From Sphingomonas aerophila (GTDB lineage Bacteria; Pseudomonadota; Alphaproteobacteria; Sphingomonadales; Sphingomonadaceae), in the NCBI RefSeq assembly GCF_014199305.1, contig NZ_JACIJK010000001.1, forward strand, positions 186,001 through 250,000: a DNA stretch of 64,000 nucleotides, read 5' to 3'. Within the stretch, counting starts at the first letter, position 1. Each line of letters starts with the position of its first letter. Below are positions 17,807 to 26,450 of this stretch, one piece after another. The notes beneath the pieces are model-generated. The model ran no database searches. It was not told the origin of the DNA and was given only the letters and a program-made list of their open reading frames with translations. A program made the position numbers and the translations under genes.

Positions 17807-18411
17807 TGCAGACAGAGATCATCTGGGTTCCGCCAACGGTTGCGCTGCTGGGCGGGTATCTGCTCGGCTCCATCCCGTTTGGCCTGTTGCTGACCCGCTT
17901 TGCGGGAGCCGGCGACCTGAGGCAGGTCGGATCAGGCAATATCGGCGCGACCAATGTGCTGCGGACCGGGCGCCGCGGGCTAGCGGCGGCGACCTTGCTG
18001 CTCGACCTGATCAAAGGCTCCGTTGCGGTGTTGCTGGCCGAATGGCTGGCCCCCGGCCTGGGCGTGCTCGCGGCTGCGGGCGCCTTTGTTGGTCATTGTT
18101 ACCCCATCTGGCTGCGCTTTCGCGGCGGCAAGGGCGTTGCGACGCTAATGGGCGTGGTGCTCGCGCTACACTGGCCGGCGGGACTGGTTTACGCGGCGGT
18201 GTGGCTTGCACTGCTGGCGCTGGTCCGCATTTCCTCGGTTGCGGGTATCGCTGCTGCCGTCAGTGCGCCGGTCGCAGCAGCGTTCATGAACCGGTTTGAC
18301 CTGGTTTTGCTGTTGCTGGCGCTCGCGCTGATCGTCCTGTGGAAGCATGGCGAGAACATCGAGCGACTGCTGGCGGGCACGGAGCCGCGGATCGGCAGCA
18401 AGCACAAGTGA
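17803..18411 (+). CDS. plsY: Glycerol-3-phosphate acyltransferase PlsY
   Basis: Integral membrane enzyme that transfers an acyl group from acyl-phosphate to glycerol-3-phosphate, the first step of phospholipid synthesis; 202 residues with about five membrane helices. The three cytosolic motifs are visible: GYLLGSIPFGLL, GSGNIGATNVLRTGRRG and RFRGGKGVAT. The start is TTG at 17803 or 17806; the GAGGGGG ribosome site fits 17806 with four bases of spacing. No ATG lies near. dprA starts nine bases after the stop and is probably co-transcribed. Confidence 0.95.
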   Translation: MLQTEIIWVPPTVALLGGYLLGSIPFGLLLTRFAGAGDLRQVGSGNIGATNVLRTGRRGLAAATLLLDLIKGSVAVLLAEWLAPGLGVLAAAGAFVGHCYPIWLRFRGGKGVATLMGVVLALHWPAGLVYAAVWLALLALVRISSVAGIAAAVSAPVAAAFMNRFDLVLLLLALALIVLWKHGENIERLLAGTEPRIGSKHK

Positions 18412-18420
18412 GCGGGCGTC

Positions 18421-19557
18421 GTGTCGGGCGGGGCTGAGCCTGCACGCGCGTCCGTGCCCGCCGCCACGGACGAGCAGGCGATCGCCCGACTGCGGCTGAT
18501 CCGGACGCCCGGGATCGGCCCTGTCACCTATCGACAATTGCTGCTGCGCTTTGGTGATGCGGCTGCCGCGATCGAAGCGGTGCCGACGCTGGCCCGGCGC
18601 GGTGGCGGACGCCCGCCGATCGTCCCGCCCCGGTCCGAGGCGGAACGTGAGATCGCGGCCGCGACGCGGCTGGGCGCGCGCCACCTGTTCGCGGACGATG
18701 CGGATTACCCCCAGCTGTTGGGCGAACTCGACAACGCGCCGGTCGCGCTGATCGTGCGCGGCGACGTGACGCTGGCGCAGCGACTGCCGGTTGCGATGGT
18801 GGGAGCGCGAAACGCGTCCGCGGCAGCCTGTCGTTTCGCACGGGGCCTTGCCGCGGAGCTGGCGGCCGATGGCGCAGCGGTCGTGTCCGGACTGGCGCGC
18901 GGGATCGACACGGCGGCGCACATGGGCGCGCTGGGCGCCTCGGGCTCTGGCGGCACGGTGGCCGTGATCGCGGGCGGCATCGACATCGTGTTCCCGCCCG
19001 AAAACGCGCGACTGCAGGACGAGGTTGCGGAGCGTGGCTTGCTGATTGCGGAGATGCCACCCGGAACCGAGCCCCGCGCGCGCCACTTCCCCTATCGCAA
19101 CCGCATCATCGCCGGCCTGTCGCTCGGCACGGTGGTGGTGGAAGCGGCGCCCAAGTCCGGTTCACTGATCACGGCGCGGCTGGCGGGCGAATTCGGACGC
19201 GAGGTGATGGCTGTTCCCGGCAGCCCGCTCGACCCACGTGCGCAGGGGTGCAACGGCCTGATCCGCGAAGGCGCAACGCTGATCCAGACCGCCGCCGACG
19301 TGCTGGAACAGGTGCGGCCGATCGATGCGCGGGCCGTGCGCTCTCCAGCAAGCCGTTTCGGCGGCCCGCCCCCGGCCGACGCGGACGATCGCGCCCGCGA
19401 TGCCGTGACAACGCTGCTCGGCCCGGTAGCAGTTTCGGTGGATGAGATCGTGCGCCAATCGGGACAGGCGCCCGCGGTGGTGCAACTCGTCCTGCTCGAA
19501 CTGGAACTTGGCGGTCGGCTCGATCGTCACGCCGGTGGACGGGTGAGTCTCAGCTAG
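18421..19557 (+). CDS. dprA: DNA-processing protein DprA
   Basis: Rossmann-fold protein that loads RecA on incoming single-stranded DNA in natural transformation, 378 residues. The N-terminal helix-hairpin part reads RLRLIRTPGIGPVTYRQLL; the core shows VAMVGARNASAAA, VSGLARGIDTAAHMGAL, GGIDIVFPPEN and the FPYRNRIIAGLS block. A C-terminal winged-helix segment of about 60 residues (VDEIVRQSGQAPAVVQLVL) is present. The start is GTG, nine bases after plsY. DprA is widespread in bacteria, and its presence alone does not prove competence. Confidence 0.95.
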   Translation: MSGGAEPARASVPAATDEQAIARLRLIRTPGIGPVTYRQLLLRFGDAAAAIEAVPTLARRGGGRPPIVPPRSEAEREIAAATRLGARHLFADDADYPQLLGELDNAPVALIVRGDVTLAQRLPVAMVGARNASAAACRFARGLAAELAADGAAVVSGLARGIDTAAHMGALGASGSGGTVAVIAGGIDIVFPPENARLQDEVAERGLLIAEMPPGTEPRARHFPYRNRIIAGLSLGTVVVEAAPKSGSLITARLAGEFGREVMAVPGSPLDPRAQGCNGLIREGATLIQTAADVLEQVRPIDARAVRSPASRFGGPPPADADDRARDAVTTLLGPVAVSVDEIVRQSGQAPAVVQLVLLELELGGRLDRHAGGRVSLS

Positions 19558-19634
19558 ACGGCCCGCTTGGCGCTTGACGCGGCGCCGGCGCTATCCAACC
19601 TCACGCGTACACGTAAGGACCCGGCCCCACTCCC

Positions 19635-22277
19635 ATGCAACTCGTCATTGTTGAGTCGCCCGCAAAGGCGAAGACCATTGAGAAATATCTCGGCTCCGAC
19701 TTTCGGGTCCTCGCCTCGTACGGGCACATCCGCGACCTGCCGGCAAAGGATGGTTCGGTCAGGCCGGACGAGAACTTTGCGATGGATTGGGAGCCCTATG
19801 CGGACAAGAGCAAGCAGCTCAAGGCCATTGCGGACCTCAGCAAGACCGCCGATCGCCTGATCCTCGCCACCGACCCTGATCGTGAGGGGGAAGCGATCTC
19901 CTGGCACGTCCAGGAGGTGCTGCGTGGGCGCAAGGCGCTGCCGAAGGACGTTCAGCGGGTCACCTTCAACGCGATTACCAAACAGGCGGTGACGGAAGCG
20001 ATGAAGCGCCCGCGGGCGCTCGATACCGACCTGATCGACGCCTACCGCGCCCGGCGCGCGCTCGACTATCTTGTCGGCTTCACCCTGTCGCCAGTGCTGT
20101 GGCGAAAGCTGCCGGGCGCCAAGTCGGCCGGCCGAGTCCAGTCGGTAGCGCTGCGCCTGATCGTCGGCCGCGAGCGCGAGATCGAGGCGTTCAAGGCACA
20201 GGAATATTGGTCGGTCACGGCCAATATGGAGCATGACGGCACCCCCTTCACCGCGCGGCTGGTGCAATGGGAGGGCAAGAAGCTCGACCGGCTGTCCATC
20301 GGCAATGGCGACGATGCAAACCGCGCACAGGCGGACGTGGAAGCGGGGCGCTTCTCCGTCCAGTCGGTCGAGACCCGGCCTGCGACTCGCAACCCGCCGC
20401 CGCCTTTCACCACCTCCACCTTGCAGCAGGAGGCGGCACGCAAGCTCGGCTTCTCCGCCGACCATACGATGCGAATCGCCCAAGGCCTCTACGAGGATGG
20501 CGCGATCACCTACATGCGGACCGACGGCGTCCAGATGGACGGGTCGGCGATCAGTGCCGCGCGCAAGGCGGTGGCCGATCGGTACGACGCAAGTTACGTC
20601 CCCGACAGCCCGCGCCAGTACCAGACCAAGGCCAAGAACGCGCAGGAAGCGCACGAAGCGATCCGTCCTACCGATTTCGGCCGCGATCGCGTTGGTTCGG
20701 GCGACCATGCGCGTCTGTACGACCTGGTCTGGAAGCGTGCGCTCGCCAGCCAGATGGCGTCGGCACGGATGGAGCGAACCACGGTGGAGATGGCGGACGG
20801 CACCGGCCGCCACATCCTGCGCGCAACAGGCCAGGTCGTACTCTTCCCCGGTTACCTCGCCCTGTACGAAGAAGGCACCGACGATCCGGCGGTTGGCCGC
20901 TCCGGGCAGCAGGCCGACGCGGGCGCGGACGACGAATCGCGCCGGCTGCCGCGGCTTCGCGAAGGTGACGCCCCCGCCAAGAAAAGCGTCGCGGCCGAAC
21001 AGCACTTCACCCAGCCCCCGCCCCGCTTCTCCGAAGCATCGCTGGTCAAGCGGATGGAGGAGCTCGGCATCGGGCGCCCGTCCACCTACGCGTCGATCAT
21101 CAAGACGCTGAAGGACCGCGACTATGTGCGGGTCGAGAAGAACCGCTTCCACGCCGAGGAGAGCGGGCGGCTGGTGACGGCGTTTCTGGAACGCTTCTTC
21201 GAGAAATATGTCGGCTTCGACTATACCGCCGAGCTGGAAGAGGAACTGGACGACGTGTCGGGCGGCCGTGCCGAATGGCAAGCGGTGCTCGACGCCTTCT
21301 GGCGCGACTTCAAGCCGCGCACGGCTGAAGTCATGGAGCAACAGCCCTCCGCGATCACGGCAGAGCTCGACCAGTTCCTGGCGCCCTACCTGTTCCCTGA
21401 GCGTGCGGACGGAGGCGACCCGCGCCTGTGCCCCAACTGCGGCGCCGGCAAGCTCGCGCTGCGGGGCGGCCGCTTTGGCGCGTTTATCGCCTGCTCCAAT
21501 TACCCCGAATGCAAATACACCCGCCGCTTCGCGCAGTCGGGCGCAGAGGGCGAGGACACGGGTCCCGAGCAGCTCGGCCAGGATCCGGAAACGGGGTTGC
21601 CGGTCGAGCGGAAGGCGGGGCGCTTTGGCCCTTATATCCAGCTGGGAGAGGGCAAGGACGCAAAGCGCGCCTCGATCCCCAAGGATGTCGACCTTGACCT
21701 GGAATGGGCGCTGAAGCTGTTGTCATTGCCGCGAACGATCGGGGCACATCCCGAGACGGGTGAGCCGATCACCGCTTCAATTGGTCGATATGGCCCCTAC
21801 CTTGCCCATTCGGGGAAATATGCGCGGCTGACCTCCACCGCCGAGGTGTTCGAGACCGGCATGAATGCCGCGGTCGCCAAGCTGGCCGACGCGGCCGCCG
21901 GTGGCGGAAGACCCCAGCGAGGGGCTGCCCGCGCACCCTTGCGCGAGCTTGGCAAGCATCCGCGCACCGAGGTTGAGCTTCGGGTGATGGAAGGCCGCTA
22001 TGGGGCCTATGTCACCGACGGTGAGACCAACGCCACGCTGCCGAAATCGCTTACGCCCGAGCAGCTGACGCTGGAAGAAGCGGCCCAGCTGATCGATGCC
22101 CGGGCGGCAGCGGCTCCGCCTAAAAAGGGTCGCAAGGCACCCGCCAAGAAGGCGGCGCCCAAGGCAGGGGCCAAGAAGACGGCGCCGAAAGCTGCCTCGG
22201 CAGCTGGCGCAGAGACGGAAGCCGCGCTTGCTAAACCTAAAAAGGCAGCTGCACCGCGCGCCAAGAAGAAGATTTGA
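19635..22277 (+). CDS. topA: DNA topoisomerase I
   Basis: Type IA topoisomerase that relaxes negative supercoils, 880 residues. The TOPRIM domain starts MQLVIVESPAKAKTIEKYLG with DPDRE at 80-84; the active-site tyrosine is Y293 (GAITYMRTDG). One four-Cys zinc finger (CPNCG and CSNYPEC near residues 598-620) is followed by three repeats of a GRxGxY type (GRFGPYIQLG, GRYGPYLAHS, GRYGAYVTDG), the usual alphaproteobacterial C-terminus in place of several fingers. A 45-residue Lys/Ala/Pro tail ends the protein and probably binds DNA. The ATG at 19635 follows dprA by 77 bases. Confidence 0.98.
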   Translation: MQLVIVESPAKAKTIEKYLGSDFRVLASYGHIRDLPAKDGSVRPDENFAMDWEPYADKSKQLKAIADLSKTADRLILATDPDREGEAISWHVQEVLRGRKALPKDVQRVTFNAITKQAVTEAMKRPRALDTDLIDAYRARRALDYLVGFTLSPVLWRKLPGAKSAGRVQSVALRLIVGREREIEAFKAQEYWSVTANMEHDGTPFTARLVQWEGKKLDRLSIGNGDDANRAQADVEAGRFSVQSVETRPATRNPPPPFTTSTLQQEAARKLGFSADHTMRIAQGLYEDGAITYMRTDGVQMDGSAISAARKAVADRYDASYVPDSPRQYQTKAKNAQEAHEAIRPTDFGRDRVGSGDHARLYDLVWKRALASQMASARMERTTVEMADGTGRHILRATGQVVLFPGYLALYEEGTDDPAVGRSGQQADAGADDESRRLPRLREGDAPAKKSVAAEQHFTQPPPRFSEASLVKRMEELGIGRPSTYASIIKTLKDRDYVRVEKNRFHAEESGRLVTAFLERFFEKYVGFDYTAELEEELDDVSGGRAEWQAVLDAFWRDFKPRTAEVMEQQPSAITAELDQFLAPYLFPERADGGDPRLCPNCGAGKLALRGGRFGAFIACSNYPECKYTRRFAQSGAEGEDTGPEQLGQDPETGLPVERKAGRFGPYIQLGEGKDAKRASIPKDVDLDLEWALKLLSLPRTIGAHPETGEPITASIGRYGPYLAHSGKYARLTSTAEVFETGMNAAVAKLADAAAGGGRPQRGAARAPLRELGKHPRTEVELRVMEGRYGAYVTDGETNATLPKSLTPEQLTLEEAAQLIDARAAAAPPKKGRKAPAKKAAPKAGAKKTAPKAASAAGAETEAALAKPKKAAAPRAKKKI

Positions 22278-22341
22278 AGAGCCAGGACCGAGCGGGAGCG
22301 GCTAGCCGACCCAGCCGGCAGGGTGATGGATCTGCTGGACC

Positions 22342-22545
22342 ATGGGTCGAGCGAGGGCCTGGCCGTCAGCCGTCCTTGCGCGGGTGCTGGTCGCGGAAGC
22401 GGAGGCGGTGTGGCTTGGCTTGGCTTGGCTTGTGGCGGCTGGTGCGCAAAGGCCGACTCGACGGCGCACGCGCCACGGCGGCGTTATCGTTGGCGGTGGT
22501 GCAGAGGCGCTGGTCGCGGCGATGGAGCCGCTCGCCCTCGCCTGA
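22342..22545 (+). pseudogene. Decayed small gene carrying a TGGCT tandem repeat
   Basis: The 273 bases after topA hold no intact gene, but third positions stay GC-rich in stretches from different frames. Frame A reads LARVLVAEAEAVWLGLAW up to four TGGCT copies at 22411-22430; after them the coding-like frame is one base on (RLVRKGRLDGARATAALS); the end returns to frame A (EALVAAMEPLALA, then TGA). Two or five repeat copies would join the first two parts. I do not recognise the product. It could be a relic, a phase-variable gene with a second lesion, or a sequencing error. Confidence 0.35.
22411..22430 (+). repeat. Four tandem copies of TGGCT
   Basis: A perfect five-base tandem repeat of four units, followed by TG. 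A unit that is not a multiple of three changes the reading frame when copy number changes. It sits exactly where the coding-like signal changes frame in the relic gene above. Confidence 0.9.
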
Positions 22546-22550
22546 CCGGA

Positions 22551-22847
22551 CTAGGCCGCGCGAGCGCGCGTGCTGGCCAACCAGGCGCGTGCTGCGGCCT
22601 GTGCCGTTGAGATTTCCCGTGCCGTCATGTCTTCGGCGACCTCGGTACGGGCGTCCTGCGCCTGAGAGACCCCGGCCACCATGGCGAGGTTGAACCATTT
22701 ATGCGCTTCGATCAGGTCAACCGCGCAGCCCGACGTACCGGTCTGGTAGCAGACGCCCAGGTCGAACAACGCATGCGGATTGCCGCGCGCCGCGTCGCGC
22801 AGGCGACTATCAATCAGGAACTGTGCGGAAGAAACTGAATTGCCCAT
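22551..22847 (-). CDS. Small SEL1-like repeat protein
   Basis: A 98-residue soluble helical protein. One SEL1/TPR-like unit is recognisable: ALFDLGVCYQTG, then DLIEAHKWFNLAMVAG, the G-x-x-Y and A-x-x-W pattern of SEL1 repeats; the rest is helical (REISTAQAAARAWL). I chose the ATG at 22847 (MGNSVSSAQFLID), preceded by GGGGCAC; ATGs at 22859 and 22877 are in frame. Similar short proteins occur in sphingomonads. The role is unknown; SEL1 units usually mediate protein contacts. Confidence 0.7.
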   Translation of the reverse strand: MGNSVSSAQFLIDSRLRDAARGNPHALFDLGVCYQTGTSGCAVDLIEAHKWFNLAMVAGVSQAQDARTEVAEDMTAREISTAQAAARAWLASTRARAA

Positions 22848-22909
22848 GTCGTGCCCCATTAACCATGGAGCCTTCATGGACGCGGAGCCTCTACCAAATG
22901 GTTAAGGCA

Positions 22910-23752
22910 TTAACCCTGTCCGATAGCCAAGTTATCGATCAGCCGCGTTGACCCGATCCGTGCCGCCGCCAACAGCCGGCGCGGCCGACTGCTGTCCGGG
23001 TCGAGCGAGAGCGTTTCGGCATCGGCCAGCGCCAGGTAATCGACGTCGAACCCGGCCGCGATCAGTGCCGTACGGGCTTCGGCAAGGGCGACCTGCGGAT
23101 CGTTGCCACGTTCAATGGCGCGTGCCGCTTCGCCCAGCGCGCGTGGCAGGGCTACTGCCCGCGCCCGCTCACCTTCATCAAGATAGATGTTGCGTGAAGA
23201 CAGGGCGAGCCCGTCGTCGTCACGCTGGGTCGGCACGCCGACCACCTCGATCCCGAGGTCGAGGTCGACCACCATGCGCCGCACCACGGCGAGTTGCTGG
23301 AAATCCTTTTCCCCGAAAAACGCCTGGTCGGGCCGCACCTGGCCGAACAGCTTGGCGACCACCGTCGCGACCCCGTCGAAGTGACCAGGGCGTGCCGCCC
23401 CGTCCAACCCCTCGCTAACCCCGCTCACGCTCACCGTGGTCGCAAAACCGTCCGGGTACATCTCCTCGACTTCGGGCGCCCAGAGCAGGTCGCAGCCCGC
23501 CTCCGCCAACATGCGCGCATCGGCCCCTTCGCGGCGGGGATAGCGCGACAGATCCTCGTTCGCGCCAAACTGACGTGGATTGACGAAGATGGACGCAACG
23601 ACGCGCTGCCCCGGCCGGCGTGCCGCCTCGATCAGTGCCATGTGCCCCGCGTGAAGCGCGCCCATGGTCGGCACCAGCGCAACCGAAGCTCCCTCGGCCC
23701 GGAAGCGCGCAACGGCCTCCCTCAACTCGGCCAGGCGGCGAATGGTCTGCAC
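22910..23752 (-). CDS. panC: Pantothenate synthetase
   Basis: ATP-dependent ligase joining pantoate and beta-alanine to pantothenate, the CoA precursor; 280 residues. Visible are VPTMGALHAGHMALI (the HxGH nucleotide signature), FVNPRQFGANEDLSRYPR, FGEKDFQQL and the KMSKS-like LSSRNIYLDE. The start is GTG at 23752; there is no ATG alternative at the right place. It diverges from mipZ across about 75 bases. Confidence 0.97.
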   Translation of the reverse strand: MQTIRRLAELREAVARFRAEGASVALVPTMGALHAGHMALIEAARRPGQRVVASIFVNPRQFGANEDLSRYPRREGADARMLAEAGCDLLWAPEVEEMYPDGFATTVSVSGVSEGLDGAARPGHFDGVATVVAKLFGQVRPDQAFFGEKDFQQLAVVRRMVVDLDLGIEVVGVPTQRDDDGLALSSRNIYLDEGERARAVALPRALGEAARAIERGNDPQVALAEARTALIAAGFDVDYLALADAETLSLDPDSSRPRRLLAAARIGSTRLIDNLAIGQG

Positions 23753-23827
23753 GGCAAAGAAATCCCTTAAATCCCCAGGCCGGGGCTTCTATGGAGGGGG
23801 CTTACGGGGATCAACAAGGAAGCGCAC

Positions 23828-24637
23828 GTGCAAAGCGGGGCGGACAAACCACACGTCATTGTTTTCGCCAACGAAAAGGGCGGAACGGGCAAGTCGACCA
23901 CGGCAGTTCACGTCGCGGTGGCGCTGGCCGCCAGGGGCGCGCGGGTGGCCGTGTTCGACCTTGACCAGCGCCAGCGCACCGTCGGGCGCTACCTCGACAA
24001 CCGGGCGGAGACGATCAAGCGCACCGGTACGTCGCTGCCGATGCCGGTTCACGCCACCCATGTCGAACAGACCGAGGAAGCGTTCGAGGAAAGCTGGAGC
24101 CGCCTGTCCGCCGATGCGGACTACCTGGTCGTCGATACCCCGGGCCGTGACGATCCCTTTGCCCGCACCGCGGCGATGCTGGCCGACACCCTGGTCACCC
24201 CGATGAACGACAGTTTCGTTGATTTCGACTTGATCGGTCAGGTCGATCCCGAAACCTACAAGGTCACGCGGCCGTCCTTCTACTCCGAGCTGATCTGGGA
24301 CGCCCGCAAGACGCGTGCGCGTGCCGACGGCACATCCATTGACTGGGTGGTGCTGCGCAACCGCCTGCAGCACATCGAAGCGCGCAACATGCGACGCGTG
24401 TCGGATGCTCTCGGCCAGCTTGCCAAGCGGGTCGGCTTTCGCCTGATTCCGGGGCTTGGCGAGCGTGTCATCTATCGCGAACTGTTCCCGGCGGGCCTGA
24501 CGATGATCGATTCCAAGGATTTCGGATCGATGGGCCTCGCCCATGTCGCCGCGCGGCAGGAATTGCGGGAGATGATGGCGGCACTGCAACTGCCCGACCC
24601 GACCGCGGCACCGTCGTTGGTCGCTGCCACGGCGTGA
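23828..24637 (+). CDS. mipZ: Division-plane positioning ATPase MipZ
   Basis: ParA/MinD-type ATPase that in Caulobacter forms a gradient from the ParB-bound poles and blocks FtsZ assembly away from midcell; 269 residues. A deviant Walker A, KGGTGKS, is at residues 17-23, and family-specific blocks are clear: FDLDQRQRTVGRYLDNR, VVDTPGRDDP, TPMNDSFVDFDLIGQVDP, DWVVLRNRL and RVIYRELFPAGLT. These agree with Caulobacter MipZ through most of the chain, so I prefer it to generic ParA. The start is GTG at 23828. The stop overlaps the GTG of a membrane J-domain gene. Confidence 0.95.
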   Translation: MQSGADKPHVIVFANEKGGTGKSTTAVHVAVALAARGARVAVFDLDQRQRTVGRYLDNRAETIKRTGTSLPMPVHATHVEQTEEAFEESWSRLSADADYLVVDTPGRDDPFARTAAMLADTLVTPMNDSFVDFDLIGQVDPETYKVTRPSFYSELIWDARKTRARADGTSIDWVVLRNRLQHIEARNMRRVSDALGQLAKRVGFRLIPGLGERVIYRELFPAGLTMIDSKDFGSMGLAHVAARQELREMMAALQLPDPTAAPSLVAATA

Positions 24638-24903
24638 AGTGGCTTTTTGTCCTGCTGGTAATCTGGGCGGCGTGGCAGCTGCTTGGCAAACGCCGCGCAA
24701 AGAAGACATTGGTGCGCCCGGCCATCGCTGACGAGGTGGAAGCGCGGCAGGTGCTCGGCATCTCCCGCGACGCGAACGCCGACGCCGTTCGTGCCGCGCA
24801 TCGCAGGCTGGTGGCGCAGGTCCATCCCGACCGGGGCGGCTCCGCTGAGCTGACCCGCCGCGTCAATGCCGCGCGCGACCTGCTGCTCGAGCGGCTGGGC
24901 TAG
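24634..24903 (+). CDS. Membrane-anchored J-domain protein
   Basis: An 89-residue protein with one N-terminal membrane helix (residues 3-17, LFVLLVIWAAWQLLG) followed by a basic patch and a short J domain. The HPD tripeptide that stimulates DnaK is at 64-66 (AQVHPDRGGS), and helix IV ends RVNAARDLLL. This resembles alphaproteobacterial relatives of mitochondrial Tim14/Pam18. The GTG start overlaps the mipZ stop (GTGA), so the protein is made with MipZ; whether it acts in division is an open inference. Confidence 0.85.
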   Translation: MKWLFVLLVIWAAWQLLGKRRAKKTLVRPAIADEVEARQVLGISRDANADAVRAAHRRLVAQVHPDRGGSAELTRRVNAARDLLLERLG

Positions 24904-24983
24904 GCCCCTCCTCACGGGCATCCTTTCCCGCGATCTAGCGTTTGGCGCCGTTCACAACCGTTTCGTCAGGGAAACAATATACG

Positions 24984-26357
24984 ATGACCCACTGCTTCCA
25001 CCCCTCCGTCCTGCGCGAATATGATGTGCGCGGGATCGCGGGGGAGCAGCTGGGGGAAGCGGACGCGCGCGCACTTGGCCGCACGTTCGGCACCCGGGTA
25101 CGCCGGGCAGGCGGACGGGCAGTGGCGGTCGGTCGCGACGGGCGGTTGACGTCGCCAGCACTGGAAGCGGCATTGGTGGAGGGGCTGTCGGCGTCAGGCT
25201 GCGACGTGGTGCGGATCGGGCTCGGACCCACCCCGATGCTCTACTTTGCCGCCGCAACCCTACAGGTGGATGGCGGCATTCAGGTAACCGCAAGCCATAA
25301 TCCCGCTGAGTATAACGGCTTCAAGATGACATTTCAGGGCCGGTCCTTTTTCGGCCAGGACATTCGCGACCTGGCGGCGGAGGCCGCGGTCGGTGATTGG
25401 GACCATGGCGTCGGCGAGGTGAGCCACGCCGATATCGCCGACACCTATGTCCAGCGGTTGCTGCGCGGGCATGAGGGCGGGCGCTTTCGGATCGGCTGGG
25501 ACACGGGCAATGGTGCGGCCGGCCCGATCGTGGAGAAGCTGACCAAGCTCCTGCCGGGTGAGCACCACCTGCTGTTCACCCAAGTAGACGGTGAATTTCC
25601 CAACCATCATCCCGACCCCACCACGGCGGAGAACCTGGCCGACCTTGCCCGGCTCGTCCTGGACAAGAAGCTCGATTTCGGACTGGCTTTCGACGGCGAT
25701 GGCGACCGGATCGGCGCAGTGGACGGGCGCGGTCGCGCGCTATGGGGCGACGAGATCCTGTCCATTCTGGCGCAACCTGTTCTCGAAGAACACCCGGGCG
25801 CTCCCATCATCGGCGACGTGAAGTCGACCCAGTACCTGTTCGACCGTATCGCTGAACTGGGCGGCAAGCCGGTGATGGCCAAGACGGGGCATTCCATCAT
25901 CAAGACGCGGATGCACGAACTGTCCGCCCCGATCGCAGGTGAGCTGTCCGGCCATATCTTCTTTGGCGCGGATTATTACGGCTTCGACGACGCCCAGTAC
26001 GCAGCGGTGCGGTTGATCAGCGCCGTGCATCGCGCGGGCGGGTCGTTGACCGCGCTCAAGGACGCGATGCCAACCCTGGTGACCACGCCCGAGATGCGCT
26101 TTGCCGTGCCGCGCGCGCGGATGGGCACCGTGGTGGACGAGGTTGCCGAGCGGCTGGAAGCGGAGGGCGCGACCATCAGCCGGCTTGATGGCGTGCGCGT
26201 GACCACGGAGCATGGCTGGTGGCTGCTGCGGGCATCCAATACGCAGGACATGCTCACCGCCCGCGCCGAAGGCCGAGACGAGGCGGCGGCGGCGCAGCTG
26301 GTCCAAACGATTGACCGCCAGCTTGAACTCAGCGGGATCAAGCGACCGCGCGATTAA
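24984..26357 (+). CDS. Phosphomannomutase/phosphoglucomutase
   Basis: Alpha-phosphohexomutase interconverting 6- and 1-phosphates of mannose or glucose, 457 residues, giving precursors for nucleotide sugars. The phosphorylated serine is S104 in VTASHNPAEYNG, the metal loop is DGDGDR at 237-242, the sugar loop is GELSGHIFF, and the phosphate-binding end is LLRASNTQDM. Size and motifs match bifunctional enzymes of the AlgC/PgmG type, PgmG being the sphingan exopolysaccharide enzyme of Sphingomonas. The ATG at 24984 starts MTHCFHPSVLREYDVRG, the family N-terminus. No polysaccharide genes lie nearby. Confidence 0.93.
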   Translation: MTHCFHPSVLREYDVRGIAGEQLGEADARALGRTFGTRVRRAGGRAVAVGRDGRLTSPALEAALVEGLSASGCDVVRIGLGPTPMLYFAAATLQVDGGIQVTASHNPAEYNGFKMTFQGRSFFGQDIRDLAAEAAVGDWDHGVGEVSHADIADTYVQRLLRGHEGGRFRIGWDTGNGAAGPIVEKLTKLLPGEHHLLFTQVDGEFPNHHPDPTTAENLADLARLVLDKKLDFGLAFDGDGDRIGAVDGRGRALWGDEILSILAQPVLEEHPGAPIIGDVKSTQYLFDRIAELGGKPVMAKTGHSIIKTRMHELSAPIAGELSGHIFFGADYYGFDDAQYAAVRLISAVHRAGGSLTALKDAMPTLVTTPEMRFAVPRARMGTVVDEVAERLEAEGATISRLDGVRVTTEHGWWLLRASNTQDMLTARAEGRDEAAAAQLVQTIDRQLELSGIKRPRD

Positions 26358-26450
26358 TCTGCGCCGGAAAGCGGCTCGGGCCCGTCACGGCAGCCCGATT
26401 TGCCCGATCAGCGGTTTGCGTTCTCGCGCCGTCGCCCCCAATTGGGGGCG

